A stretch of DNA of 64,000 nucleotides from Paenibacillus xylanexedens (GCF_001908275.1 NZ_CP018620.1:2294001-2358000); one strand, 5' to 3'; shown: positions 35,403 through 44,124, counted from the first letter of the stretch. A program made the numbers and translations. Notes: generated from the letters alone by a model not told the origin.

Positions 35403-36019
35403 TGGCTGATACAATTAAATCGATTTTCGAAGGAAATGTACCTACGACTTCGACGACTGCTTACACTGTACCAGCAGGTAAGTACGCCGTAATGAAATCG
35501 GTAATCATAAGCAATTCGTCGATTAATACTACCGTTACGTTTAGGTTGTCATTAGGAGGCGGGAATATTGCATATGATCACACGTTAAAAGGCGGAGATA
35601 CTTTGGTACTCGACGAGTTGGACTTTCCTCTTTTACCCGGAGAAACTATAGTTATTTCCGGATCAACTTCAAGTGCCAGAATGATCATATCCGGGTTTGA
35701 ACGAGATTACGATTCTAAAAATTATCCGTATTTAAAAGTAGTTACGACTGTTACTGCAGGAGGCGGAGGAATCTATACACCTGCAAATGACTTTGATGCA
35801 ATTATAAAGTCTATCGTGATCTGCAATAACACGAATACGAATGCGACGGTTTCAATGAATACATCGGTTTCGTTAATTAATAGTAAAATAATTAAACCTT
35901 ATGACACATTGATTGTGCCGTTACCTAAAATTTTCTTGGGTAAAGGAAAACAATTATATCAATATACGGCAACTGCTGCAGCTCAAGTTACGATCATCAT
36001 GGAAAAGGTGGTGCAGTAA
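35402..36019 (+). CDS. Fibre-associated protein with two repeated beta domains
   Basis: The 205-residue protein overlaps the large fibre gene by one base. It seems to consist of two similar halves: AYTVPAGKYAVMKSVIISN (residues ~20-38) with a later GGDTLVLDELDFPLLPGE, and IYTPANDFDAIIKSIVICN (~residues 119-137) with a later KPYDTLIVPLPKIFLGKG. Each half looks like a compact beta sandwich. A role as a second receptor-binding or fibre-decoration protein is inferred from position and composition. I do not recognise a named family. Confidence 0.65.
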   Translation: MADTIKSIFEGNVPTTSTTAYTVPAGKYAVMKSVIISNSSINTTVTFRLSLGGGNIAYDHTLKGGDTLVLDELDFPLLPGETIVISGSTSSARMIISGFERDYDSKNYPYLKVVTTVTAGGGGIYTPANDFDAIIKSIVICNNTNTNATVSMNTSVSLINSKIIKPYDTLIVPLPKIFLGKGKQLYQYTATAAAQVTIIMEKVVQ

Positions 36020-36430
36020 ATGCCGTTAATTGATAATTACTTGCTGGACAATTACTTGATTGACGGGCCGATTGGGATAAAGATAGATCAAGGAGATATA
36101 CCAGAAGCTGATGTATCCATGTTTACTAACGTAATCCAGCCTGGTGGAGGAACAACTTCTACTTATCTCGCGGTTGTGAATAAGTCATTTGGATTTGTTC
36201 CTAAAGTGATAGTCGTATACTTCACCCCTGATTCGAGTTACCCGCCTAACCAATGTGCCTACTTCGAAATGCTTCCCATGATGAGCGGATACCCGACAGC
36301 TCAATATCAATCAGGAACCGCCCGGATAGATGGGACTGTATGTTACGTTCGTTCTACAGGTTTTAGATTACCCGTGTATCAGAAGAGTTACCCAACAAGA
36401 GCCTACTCGTATGTAGCAATAGGTTGGTAG
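36020..36430 (+). CDS. Tip-like protein related to the C-terminus of the module 1 fibre
   Basis: A 136-residue protein starting next to the previous stop. Its core FGFVPKVIVVYFTPD and ending GFRLPVYQKSYPTRAYSYVAIGW follow the plan of the module 1 fibre tip (LSFRPKTIILRAP and SFALPVLYSNYAVEWEAYD). It probably is a receptor-binding tip encoded separately, or a spare tip that could recombine into fibres. It contains a repeated N-terminal motif DNYLLDNYLIDG. No ribosome site is clear, so translation may depend on coupling. Confidence 0.6.
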   Translation: MPLIDNYLLDNYLIDGPIGIKIDQGDIPEADVSMFTNVIQPGGGTTSTYLAVVNKSFGFVPKVIVVYFTPDSSYPPNQCAYFEMLPMMSGYPTAQYQSGTARIDGTVCYVRSTGFRLPVYQKSYPTRAYSYVAIGW

Positions 36431-36473
36431 GAATGGCATTTCACCAATAAAAAACATGAAAGGTAGTGGAAAA

Positions 36474-36914
36474 ATGAACGAACAAGAGCCGAAAAATAAA
36501 ATCGGTATGAAGGTTTACTACGACTTGCAATCCGGTAACGTCATCGTTATTACGCCAGAGAGCGCCGGGATCGTCGTCGAAACCACGCGGGAACAGGATT
36601 TCAAGTTATACAAAGCGTTGGACGATAAAGTTCCCGATAGTGTCGGTATGATCCAACTGGAATACGGCGCGTACATGTTGGACCGTGCCGAAGGCGGTAC
36701 GATTGCACGCGTTGATCTGGAAACATTGGAACCACTCTTTGACTACCAGCCAAAACCCGACGAAGAACCACAACCACCAATGATTTCGTTCACTTTTCAA
36801 ATTGCCGAATTAGCGGCAGAAAATCAGCGATTGCGGGAAGAAAACAACACGAATCAATTTGCGCTCATGGAATTACACATGATGCTGCTTAGTTTGATGC
36901 CTAATACGGGATAA
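36474..36914 (+). CDS. XkdW-like fibre-associated protein with C-terminal coiled coil
   Basis: The 146-residue protein starts at the ATG at 36474 behind GAAAGGTAG; an in-frame ATG at 36456 is less likely. The first part (KVYYDLQSGNVIVITPESAG) is typical of small proteins that follow fibre genes in Paenibacillus-type prophages, and the last 40 residues form a coiled coil (QIAELAAENQRLREENN). It could be a fibre chaperone or connector; no function can be assigned. Confidence 0.6.
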   Translation: MNEQEPKNKIGMKVYYDLQSGNVIVITPESAGIVVETTREQDFKLYKALDDKVPDSVGMIQLEYGAYMLDRAEGGTIARVDLETLEPLFDYQPKPDEEPQPPMISFTFQIAELAAENQRLREENNTNQFALMELHMMLLSLMPNTG

Positions 36915-36970
36915 ACTTGCTTGGCTGCTGGATTTGATGGGCTGTAGCACTCATGATGGGAGGTGAGACT

Positions 36971-37102
36971 ATGTTAGCTATATACGTAATGATGATTCAT
37001 AAAGGAATGATCAAGTTGGAGTCTGTACCAGTTCAAAGCCGTGATAAAGTGGCGGAAGCTCTGCGAGTTGGAGATATGGACCAAAACGGAAAAATCGCTT
37101 AA
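36971..37102 (+). CDS. CD1375-like small phage protein
   Basis: A 43-residue protein with a strong ribosome site (GGAGGTGA, 5-6 bases before ATG). It opens MLAIYVMMIHKGMIKLESVP, the pattern of the small CD1375 family that sits between fibre and holin genes of many Gram-positive phages (a hydrophobic start, then K/G and a VP before a helix). The function is unknown. Confidence 0.6.
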   Translation: MLAIYVMMIHKGMIKLESVPVQSRDKVAEALRVGDMDQNGKIA

Positions 37103-37178
37103 TAAGTGTTCCAAATATGGAACGCTATTTTTATGCCTTCTGAAGCATCTTGTATTTCGAATCAAAGGAGGTGAAATC

Positions 37179-37676
37179 ATGGAACGATGGGACACCCTAT
37201 GGAAATGGGGAATTGCACTCATGAGCAGCTCAGTAACCTACTTCTTCGGAGGCTGGTCAGGCGTGCTGGGCGTGCTACTCGTGTTCGTCATCCTCGACTA
37301 CCTAACCGGCATCGCGGCGGCGGGTATGACTGGCAAGTTAGAGAGCAATGTCGGCATGTTCGGCATCGCCCGAAAGGTATTTATATTTGCAATGGTATCG
37401 GTGGCTCATCTGGTGGACGGTGTTCTGGGAGACGGACATTTGTTCAGGGATGCGGTCGCCTTTTTTTATATCGCAAATGAGTTGTTGTCTATTATTGAAA
37501 ATGGGGGCAAGTTGGGCGCTCCGATTCCGCCTGTGATTCGGCAAGCCATTGAAGTGCTTAAGGGAAAAGGGGGATCCGGGGGGATCTCAGGTAACTATAC
37601 TCCTAATTCCAGAGAATCTTTTGTACAGTCAGATCATGAGGACGTTGATCAACAGATTAGAGATGAAACGAAGTAA
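37179..37676 (+). CDS. Phage holin (toxin secretion/lysis holin family)
   Basis: A 165-residue membrane protein with AAAGGAGG 6 bases before the ATG at 37179. Hydrophobic spans (about residues 14-45, including YFFGGWSGVLGVLLVFVILDYLTG; and 65-90) and DAVAFFYIANELLSIIENGG match the Holin_4/TcdE-type family. The C-terminal 35 residues are charged. It would time particle release by opening the membrane to the endolysin. An upstream in-frame extension to 37041 lacks a start signal. It is the only holin in the locus, so both particles would use it. Confidence 0.88.
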   Translation: MERWDTLWKWGIALMSSSVTYFFGGWSGVLGVLLVFVILDYLTGIAAAGMTGKLESNVGMFGIARKVFIFAMVSVAHLVDGVLGDGHLFRDAVAFFYIANELLSIIENGGKLGAPIPPVIRQAIEVLKGKGGSGGISGNYTPNSRESFVQSDHEDVDQQIRDETK

Positions 37677-37757
37677 AGGCTCAACATTCATTCAAAATTG
37701 TCCTGTGGCAAGATATAGAGCACTACAGAGTCGAAATTCTGCACCATTAGCCTACAA

Positions 37758-37891
37758 GTAGTGAAAGAGACGGAATCGATTCTGAAGAAGCGGAGCGGTC
37801 GCCTTTGTCTCTAAATTTTAACCATTAGAATAATAAATCATAAAAATTTGGAGACAACAGCGATCATAAGAACGATCCGTATCTGGAACGG
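37758..37891 (+). repeat. Structured intergenic repeat, copy D (GTAGTG-end class)
   Basis: Ends GTAGTGAAAGAGACGG and TCTGGAACGG, with core GAAGAAGCGGAGCGG. The hairpin arm here is GTCTCTAAATTTT with AAAATTTGGAGAC, a version in which several pairs differ from the other copies yet still match. It lies between holin and muramidase genes, 164 bases before the latter's start. Confidence 0.88.
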
Positions 37892-38055
37892 TAGCGTACC
37901 GGCTTGATATTTTTTTCTAAGATGATAGATACTCATTGAACGCTCATTGAACATAGCTATTACCATCAACAAGGGACACGCACACAAGCAACCCTTAATT
38001 CAACCGCATTAACTATATACAAACGGCAATTTGCCGCATAAAGGGTGTGAGAAAC

Positions 38056-39003
38056 ATGCAAACGAGAAGTTCGAGCAACACACAGGGCATTGACGTCTCC
38101 CGATACCAGGGCAATATTGACTGGGCGAAAGTGAAGGCAAGTGGCATGACATTTGTATTCATCAAGGCAACCGAGGGACAGACATATACCGATCCCAATT
38201 ACCAGAAAAATGTAACCGGTGCACTTGCTGCGGGCATGCTGGTCGGAACGTATCACTTCTTCCGTGCGACATCTACCGATGGTGCCAAGGCCGAAGCGGC
38301 GCATTATGCCAATACACTTAACAAAGTTGGAGGCGCCAAGGCGCTACAACTGCCACCTGTCATGGACTACGAGAACAACCCTGGCAACCTGAGCAGAGCG
38401 CAGATGAATACAGTTGCCAAAGCCTTTTTAACTGAATTACAACGTCTGACAGGTGTAAAACCGATCATATACACGGGCAATTCATTTGCCAGGAATTTTG
38501 ACACAACACTCAGCTCATACGATCTGTGGATCGCGCGCTACAGCAACACCCGTGTACCGGACGATCAGCCGGCATGGAAGCGTTGGACGTTCTGGCAGTA
38601 TACGGATTCAGGCAAGGTGAATGGCATTAGTGGCAACGTAGATATGAATGAATTCGAGGGAACAGCGGCACAGCTCAGAGCAAGATACGAAGCAGCCACT
38701 CCGAAACCAACGGAGCCACCCAATCCGACGAATCCAAGTCATCCGAATCCACCAACCGAACCACCGAAAGGGGGCGAACCGATGACAGCCGAAGAGAAAG
38801 CAGCATTTGATGCGCTCAAATCCCAGGTCGACAAACTGCAGGCGCGTCAGCAAATGGAAGTTCCAGTATGGGCGAAGGCAGCTGTGGATGCAGCACTAGC
38901 ATATGACACCAAAAATCCATTGTTCAGCATCGATAATGGGGCGAGTTATGATTTTTACCGTTTTATTACCGTGATGCATCGCAGAGGTTTGTTTAAAAAG
39001 TGA
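38056..39003 (+). CDS. GH25 muramidase endolysin
   Basis: A 315-residue protein. Residues ~10-200 form a GH25 lysozyme domain, with DVSRYQGNIDW holding the first catalytic-region aspartate, FIKATEG, and PVMDYENNPG holding the other acidic residues. A proline-rich linker (TEPPNPTNPSHPNPP) follows, then a C-terminal ~80-residue domain with VPVWAKAAVDAALAYD, a wall-binding type common in Paenibacillus lysins. There is no signal peptide, in keeping with holin-dependent release. The start at 38056 is favoured by AAAGG about 11 bases upstream. A terminator ends the locus 55 bases after the stop. Confidence 0.9.
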   Translation: MQTRSSSNTQGIDVSRYQGNIDWAKVKASGMTFVFIKATEGQTYTDPNYQKNVTGALAAGMLVGTYHFFRATSTDGAKAEAAHYANTLNKVGGAKALQLPPVMDYENNPGNLSRAQMNTVAKAFLTELQRLTGVKPIIYTGNSFARNFDTTLSSYDLWIARYSNTRVPDDQPAWKRWTFWQYTDSGKVNGISGNVDMNEFEGTAAQLRARYEAATPKPTEPPNPTNPSHPNPPTEPPKGGEPMTAEEKAAFDALKSQVDKLQARQQMEVPVWAKAAVDAALAYDTKNPLFSIDNGASYDFYRFITVMHRRGLFKK

Positions 39004-39058
39004 GCTGATTTTTAGCAAATTAAAATGTTGATTTTATCTGAATGTGGATTGAGTGGAG

Positions 39059-39100
39059 AAGGAACACGAGACGCTTTTTGTCGAACTGTGTTCCTTTTTT
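39059..39100 (+). terminator. Terminator closing the tailocin locus
   Basis: AAGGAACAC and GTGTTCCTT form the stem of a hairpin followed by TTTTTT, directly after the endolysin gene. Confidence 0.88.
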
Positions 39101-39928
39101 GTGTTTTGTGTAAGTAATATTAACACATATAATAAAGTTGAAGACTTATGTCTGTAAAACTCTTGTCTAATTGATTAATGTGATGTAAAGTAAGTTACAC
39201 GAAATTGTTTTTCACCACAGTTTATTTACACAATCCTCCTCATCATGACAAAACCATAACATATGAAGTTATTGTAATGTCTCCCTGTTGTACAATCCAA
39301 CATCTCAAGATGACTCGTCCATACATTTTACACATCCAATCTGCAAGAGAAAGCCACCGATTTAAACAACTTACACGATTCATCAAACAACCTAGCCTAT
39401 GTTGAGTTTCTTTCATCCGTATTGCTAACGAACGATAACGATACCTAATCCGGTCTCCACACTCCATGCTCAACCGAAACGCTCAAGGAACAGACTTTAT
39501 TGCGTAGCCAGCAGCGTAGTATCCATATGCCCATCAGTATTTTTAATCTACCAACTTAAACTTTCTCTTACCAGTCCATAACTATTCACTGTTGCTTATT
39601 GACCTTAGTTCAAATAAAACGCAACAATTTCATTCAATTTCATAGATTCATCTCACAAGATACGTTGTAGAACCTTTTTCTTTTTCTATAAAAGTAATCA
39701 ACCGACGTCCTTAATCCATTGTACGATCTGATATTTACCTGTATCCCTTACGTATCCCATGCTGTTTTTACATTTCATCCATGCCTTACTTTTCCCAGAA
39801 CATTAATACAGGTATCGCAGGCATCTAAAGCCTTTTATATGATATATAGCACCAAACCGATTGCCAACATTGGAGATCTTTCATGCCAGCATCACACACA
39901 TTATGAGACAGGGAAGGGTGTTGTACGT
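39101..39928. other. Long AT-rich intergenic region
   Basis: No convincing gene is seen in about 830 bases between the tailocin terminator and the binding-protein gene. Short open frames (39205-39405 and the minus-strand frames) lack ribosome sites. The region should hold the promoter of the ABC operon and may mark the right boundary of the acquired locus, but I see no attachment-site repeat. Confidence 0.4.
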
Positions 39929-41581
39929 ATGCGAATGAGAAAAAAATGGATGTTCGGTGTTCTAACGATGGCTTTGAGTACCGTATTGGTGTTGTCCGGT
40001 TGCTCCAGTAACGAGAGTGGAGAGAATACGCCTGCTCCGGCGGAAGGAACCGACCCTCCAACCGAAACGGTAGCGCAGGATACGATGATTATGGGACGTG
40101 GCGGGGATTCCGTTGCACTCGATCCGGCGATTGTGACCGATGGAGAGTCTCTGAAGATTGGACATCAGGTGTTTGACTCGTTGCTGGATTACAAGGAAGG
40201 CGGAACAGAGGTCGTTCCTGGACTGGCAGAGAGCTGGGAGATTTCAGCGGATGGACTCAAGTATGTGTTTAAGCTGAAGTCCGGTGTGAAATTCCATGAT
40301 GGAACTGACTTCAACTCAGAGGCTGTTGTGTTCAACTTCAACCGCTGGGGTGATCCGGCGAGTGAATATAAATTCGAGGGCGATTCCTTCGATTATTACG
40401 ACTCCATGTTTGGTCCAGAGGACGGACGTGTGATCAAGGAAGTGACGGCAACTGACGAGACTACGGTGGAGTTCACATTGAACCAGCCACAAGCGCCTTT
40501 CCTGCAAAATATTGCGATGACGCCATTTGGCATTGCCAGCCCAACCGCGATTCAGGAGAAAAAAGAAAACTTTAAGAGCGAGCCTGTGGGCACCGGCCCA
40601 TTTGTATTCAAAGAGTGGAAGCGTAACGACTCCATCACCCTGGAGAAAAACGCGGATTATTGGAAAGAAGGACTGCCGAAGCTGAACAAAGTAATCGTGC
40701 GTTCCATTCCGGATAATACCGCTCGCTTCAATGCCCTGCAAAACGGCGAGATTGATGTCATGGAAGACCTGAACCCGGACGATCTGTCCATTCTTGAGGG
40801 CAACAGCGAGTTACAGAAGATCGAGCGTCCACCGTTCAACGTGGCGTATATCGGCTTTAACTTTAAGAAGAAACCATTTGATAATGTGAAAGTCAGACAA
40901 GCCCTTAATCATGCGGTGAACAAGCAGGCCCTTATTGATGCATTCTTTGCTGGACAAGCTGAGCCTGCTGTGAACCCGATGCCGCCAACGCTGTGGGGAT
41001 ACAACGATACCATTGAGGATTACCCATATGATCTGGAAAAAGCAAAAGCTCTACTGGCCGAAGCAGGCTTCCCTGACGGATTGCCTGATCCGATAACCTT
41101 CTATGCGATGCCGGTATCCCGCCCGTATATGCCTGATGGCAAAAAGGTGGCCGAGGCGATCCAGGCCGATTTTGAGAAGATCGGAGTGACCGTCACCATC
41201 GAATCACCGGAGTGGGCAACGTATCTCGAAGATACAAAGGCCGGGGAGAAGGACGACATTTACATGCTCGGCTGGACAGGTGACAATGGTGACCCGGATA
41301 ACTTCCTGTATACACTGCTGGATAAAGATGCCATTCCAAGCAACAACCGCAGTTATTATGTAAACGAAGAATTACACACATTGCTGACGGGTGCACAGAC
41401 AGAAACCGATCAGGACAAGCGTGCTGAACTTTACAAACAGGCACAGGTCATTATCAAGGAAGATGCACCGTGGATTCCTCTGGTACACACGACGCCAATT
41501 CTGGCAGGTAAAGCCAACCTGAAAGGTTTCGTCCCTTCTCCACTGGGCACCGAATCCTATGCCGGTGCTTATTTCGAGTAA
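39929..41581 (+). CDS. Peptide-type ABC transporter substrate-binding lipoprotein (SBP family 5)
   Basis: A 550-residue lipoprotein. The signal peptide ends in the lipobox LSGC with Cys25, followed by a serine/glutamate-rich linker. The mature part is the DppA/OppA/GsiB type: RGGDSVALDPAIVTDGES near the start, then VPGLAESWEISADGLKYVFKL and the C-terminal QAQVIIKEDAPWIPLVH. I start at ATG 39929 because GAAGGG precedes it and the signal peptide begins there. It delivers peptides or related solutes (dipeptide, nickel or glutathione types all fit) to the permeases downstream. A strong hairpin separates it from them. Confidence 0.9.
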   Translation: MRMRKKWMFGVLTMALSTVLVLSGCSSNESGENTPAPAEGTDPPTETVAQDTMIMGRGGDSVALDPAIVTDGESLKIGHQVFDSLLDYKEGGTEVVPGLAESWEISADGLKYVFKLKSGVKFHDGTDFNSEAVVFNFNRWGDPASEYKFEGDSFDYYDSMFGPEDGRVIKEVTATDETTVEFTLNQPQAPFLQNIAMTPFGIASPTAIQEKKENFKSEPVGTGPFVFKEWKRNDSITLEKNADYWKEGLPKLNKVIVRSIPDNTARFNALQNGEIDVMEDLNPDDLSILEGNSELQKIERPPFNVAYIGFNFKKKPFDNVKVRQALNHAVNKQALIDAFFAGQAEPAVNPMPPTLWGYNDTIEDYPYDLEKAKALLAEAGFPDGLPDPITFYAMPVSRPYMPDGKKVAEAIQADFEKIGVTVTIESPEWATYLEDTKAGEKDDIYMLGWTGDNGDPDNFLYTLLDKDAIPSNNRSYYVNEELHTLLTGAQTETDQDKRAELYKQAQVIIKEDAPWIPLVHTTPILAGKANLKGFVPSPLGTESYAGAYFE

Positions 41582-41671
41582 GCTGTAAGCTGAACTTATC
41601 CATTTCAGGATAACTGCGATCTGAAGATGGCACTACTGTTCGGAGTGATTACGTTTTAATTCTTTCTATTC

Positions 41672-41760
41672 AAAGCGCTGGTAAGACGAAATGCTTGGCA
41701 GAACCCACATCCGGACGTAACTATCCAAAGCATGCGTTTCTGCCGGCGCTTTTTATTTTT
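41672..41760 (+). terminator. Branched hairpin with T-run inside the ABC operon
   Basis: AGCGC at 41674 pairs with GCGCT ahead of TTTTTATTTTT, and inside it ATGCTTGG pairs with CCAAAGCAT. The structure looks like a terminator or attenuator between the binding-protein gene and the permease genes. Such partial stops keep binding protein in excess of the membrane subunits. Confidence 0.65.
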
Positions 41761-41790
41761 GCACGATATGTCGAAGGCAGGTGAATAGGA

Positions 41791-42795
41791 TTGAACAGCT
41801 ATATTGTCAAACGTGTGCTTGTGTTGCTGCCTGTACTTCTGGGCATGACCCTGATTGTCTTTTCCATCATCCACGCCATTCCGGGTGACCCGGCCGAGAC
41901 CATACTTGGGCAAAAGGCGACCGAACAATCCAAGCAGGCCCTGCGTGACCAGCTCGGTCTGGATAAACCTTGGTTTCAGCAGTATTTCGCCTACTTGGGC
42001 GATTTGCTCAAAGGTGATCTGGGAACATCCATCCGCACCAAGGTGCCTATTGCCCAGGAAATTGTGCCTTATCTGACAGCAACCCTTGAATTAACGATGG
42101 CAAGTATGTTGTTTGCTGTCATTATTGGGGTGAATGCCGGGATTGTCAGTGCATGGAAGCACAACTCCTGGTTTGATTATTGCTGTATGGTCATTGCTTT
42201 GGTGGGTGTATCCATGCCGATCTTCTGGCTCGGTCTGATGGAACAATGGCTGTTTGCGAACAAGTTACAGTGGTTGCCATCCATTGGACGCATGAATGCA
42301 CGAGATCCGGTGGAAGCCATTACGGGCTTGTACGTGCTGGATACGATGATCGCTGGACAATGGAATCAGTTGTGGACTGTAACGAAACATTTGATTCTGC
42401 CAAGTGTTGCACTGGGCACGATCCCGATGGCTGTTATTGCCCGGATGACCCGTTCCAGCATGCTGGAAGTGATGAGTTCCGATTACATTCGTACTGCAAA
42501 GGCGAAGGGGCTGGGTCCGTTTTTTGTCGTATATGGACATGCGCTCAAAAATGCGTTTATTCCCGTCCTCACGGTTATCGGCATCCAGACCGGATCGTTG
42601 CTCGGGGGTGCGGTGTTGACCGAAACGATCTTTGCTTGGCCGGGCGTGGGACGTTATATATATGAAGCAATTAGTTCGCGGGACTATCCGGTGATCCAGA
42701 GTGGCATTCTGATCGTGGCGTTCTTTTTCGTGGTGATCAACCTGATTGTGGACTTGCTCTACGCCGTGTTCGATCCGCGGATTAGTTATAAATAG
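41791..42795 (+). CDS. ABC transporter permease, DppB type
   Basis: A 334-residue protein starting with TTG behind GCAGGTG. It has the family entry (VLVLLPVLLGMTLIVFSIIHAIPGDP), about six membrane spans and the conserved EAA-type loop in TAKAKGLGPFFVVYGHALKN, which contacts the ATPase. The C-terminal GGAVLTETIFAWPGVGRYI is typical of DppB. It would pair with the DppC-like protein at 43026. No ATPase gene is in this cluster. Confidence 0.92.
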   Translation: MNSYIVKRVLVLLPVLLGMTLIVFSIIHAIPGDPAETILGQKATEQSKQALRDQLGLDKPWFQQYFAYLGDLLKGDLGTSIRTKVPIAQEIVPYLTATLELTMASMLFAVIIGVNAGIVSAWKHNSWFDYCCMVIALVGVSMPIFWLGLMEQWLFANKLQWLPSIGRMNARDPVEAITGLYVLDTMIAGQWNQLWTVTKHLILPSVALGTIPMAVIARMTRSSMLEVMSSDYIRTAKAKGLGPFFVVYGHALKNAFIPVLTVIGIQTGSLLGGAVLTETIFAWPGVGRYIYEAISSRDYPVIQSGILIVAFFFVVINLIVDLLYAVFDPRISYK

Positions 42796-42860
42796 GAACT
42801 CCATCAAGAACCAATCTGCAGAATCGAAGCTAAAAACTTTCTAAAAGAAAGCTACATCGG

Positions 42861-42979
42861 AAGCATAGGCTGCGCATGAATCACCATATTTTCACCTTTA
42901 AATAGGTGGATCAATATAATCTGGGGATAACAGCGATCAGAAGATGATACTGCAATCGTAGGGCTTGAGTGTAATAGAA
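42861..42979 (+). repeat. Structured intergenic repeat, copy G (degenerate)
   Basis: The copy keeps the 3' arm CTGGGGATAACAGCGATCAGAAG and a decayed 5' arm (GAAGCATAGGCTGCGC and ATCACC); the right end GTGTAATA-GAAC is a shortened version of that in copies B and C. It lies between the two permease genes, 46 bases before the second. Confidence 0.65.
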
Positions 42980-43025
42980 CGCGTTGATCTTTTGTTATAT
43001 TCATGTTCAAGAAAGGAGACAACGC

Positions 43026-43925
43026 ATGGCCAAATTATCGACCAATACCGGACCATCCATTGACGCTGCGTCGGCGAGCACATCCGGTCCATGGCGGGAA
43101 GCGTGGAGAACGTTTCGGAGAAATCGGCTTGCGCTTGCAGGTCTGATTATTATCGTATTTTTTATCCTGTTGGCCTTCCTCGCGCCATATATCGCACCTT
43201 ACGATTACAAGGAACAGGTGCTGGTGGATCGGCTTCAGGCCCCTTCGGCAGAGCATTGGTTTGGTACCGATGATCTGGGGCGTGACGTGTTTTCCAGAGT
43301 GCTGCATGGGGCGCGTATTTCCTTGTGGGTGGGCTTTTTCTCCGTCATTGGTTCCATTATTGCGGGCACGCTGCTGGGGCTGATTGCCGGATTTTATGGG
43401 AAATGGGCGGACATGCTCATCTCGCGTCTATTTGATATTTTGCTCGCATTTCCGGGGATTTTGCTGGCCATCGCCATTGTGGCGATATTGGGCCCGTCTT
43501 TGCAAAATGCACTGCTCGCCATCGCCATCGTGAATATCCCGACCTACGGAAGATTGGTGCGTTCACGGGTACTCAGCTTGAGACAGGAGGAATTCATTAC
43601 GTCGGCACGGACACTTGGAGCGGGCAATGGGCGAATCTTGTTTCGCCACATCTTGCCCAACAGCCTTACTCCTCTGATCGTGCAAGGTACACTCGGAATT
43701 GGGACTGCGATCATCGAAGCTGCTGCACTCGGATTTCTGGGTATGGGTGCACAGCCACCTGACCCGGAATGGGGTAAAATGCTGTCGGACTCCCGTCAGT
43801 TTATACAAAAAGCACCGTGGACACTGATCTTCCCCGGCGTTTCCATCATGTTGACCGTTCTCGGCTTCAACCTAATGGGCGACGGCCTGCGCGACACCCT
43901 TGATCCGAAAATGGCCAAAAAGTAG
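43026..43925 (+). CDS. ABC transporter permease, DppC type
   Basis: A 299-residue protein with the DppC entry (WRTFRRNRLALAGLIIIVFF), GTDDLGRDVFSRVLHGARISL, and the EAA-type loop ARTLGAGNGRILFRHILPNS. The start at 43026 is set by AAAGGAG 8 bases upstream; an upstream in-frame extension is not supported. It is the last gene of the operon. The expected ATPases (DppD and DppF) are absent; they may lie elsewhere in the genome. Confidence 0.92.
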   Translation: MAKLSTNTGPSIDAASASTSGPWREAWRTFRRNRLALAGLIIIVFFILLAFLAPYIAPYDYKEQVLVDRLQAPSAEHWFGTDDLGRDVFSRVLHGARISLWVGFFSVIGSIIAGTLLGLIAGFYGKWADMLISRLFDILLAFPGILLAIAIVAILGPSLQNALLAIAIVNIPTYGRLVRSRVLSLRQEEFITSARTLGAGNGRILFRHILPNSLTPLIVQGTLGIGTAIIEAAALGFLGMGAQPPDPEWGKMLSDSRQFIQKAPWTLIFPGVSIMLTVLGFNLMGDGLRDTLDPKMAKK

Positions 43926-43961
43926 AATTATCTAACTCTAACCATAACTGTCTTTCCCCAT

Positions 43962-43997
43962 GCCGGTTCGAACTTTGGTTCGAGTCGGCTTTTGTTT
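43962..43997 (+). terminator. Terminator after the ABC permeases
   Basis: GCCGGTTCGAAC pairs with GTTCGAGTCGGC and is followed by TTTTGTTTT. Confidence 0.85.
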
Positions 43998-44083
43998 TAC
44001 CTGCGGGATTACGGTAAAATGATTGGTGATGTGCAAAAGTTAAAGAGTTATTCGATCTTTTTGTTAAAATAACCTCCTGCGTA

Positions 44084-44112
44084 TTGACACCCAATTTTCC
44101 CATATGTTATAT
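44084..44112 (+). promoter_or_regulatory. Sigma-A promoter for the htpG transcript
   Basis: TTGACA at 44084-44089 and TTATAT at 44107-44112 are 17 bases apart, a near-consensus vegetative promoter. The CIRCE operator begins 13 bases downstream, where transcription would start. Confidence 0.75.
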
Positions 44113-44124
44113 AAAAGGAAGGGT

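Noticed and set aside
11795..39003. An extracellular contractile injection system (eCIS) carrying a toxin cargo
   Set aside because: There is no AAA+ ATPase, no Afp/PVC-type core gene order and no evident toxin gene; a lysis cassette and PBSX-type baseplate fit a tailocin better.
11795..39003. A complete prophage
   Set aside because: No integrase, replication, terminase, portal or capsid genes and no flanking attachment-site repeat could be seen.
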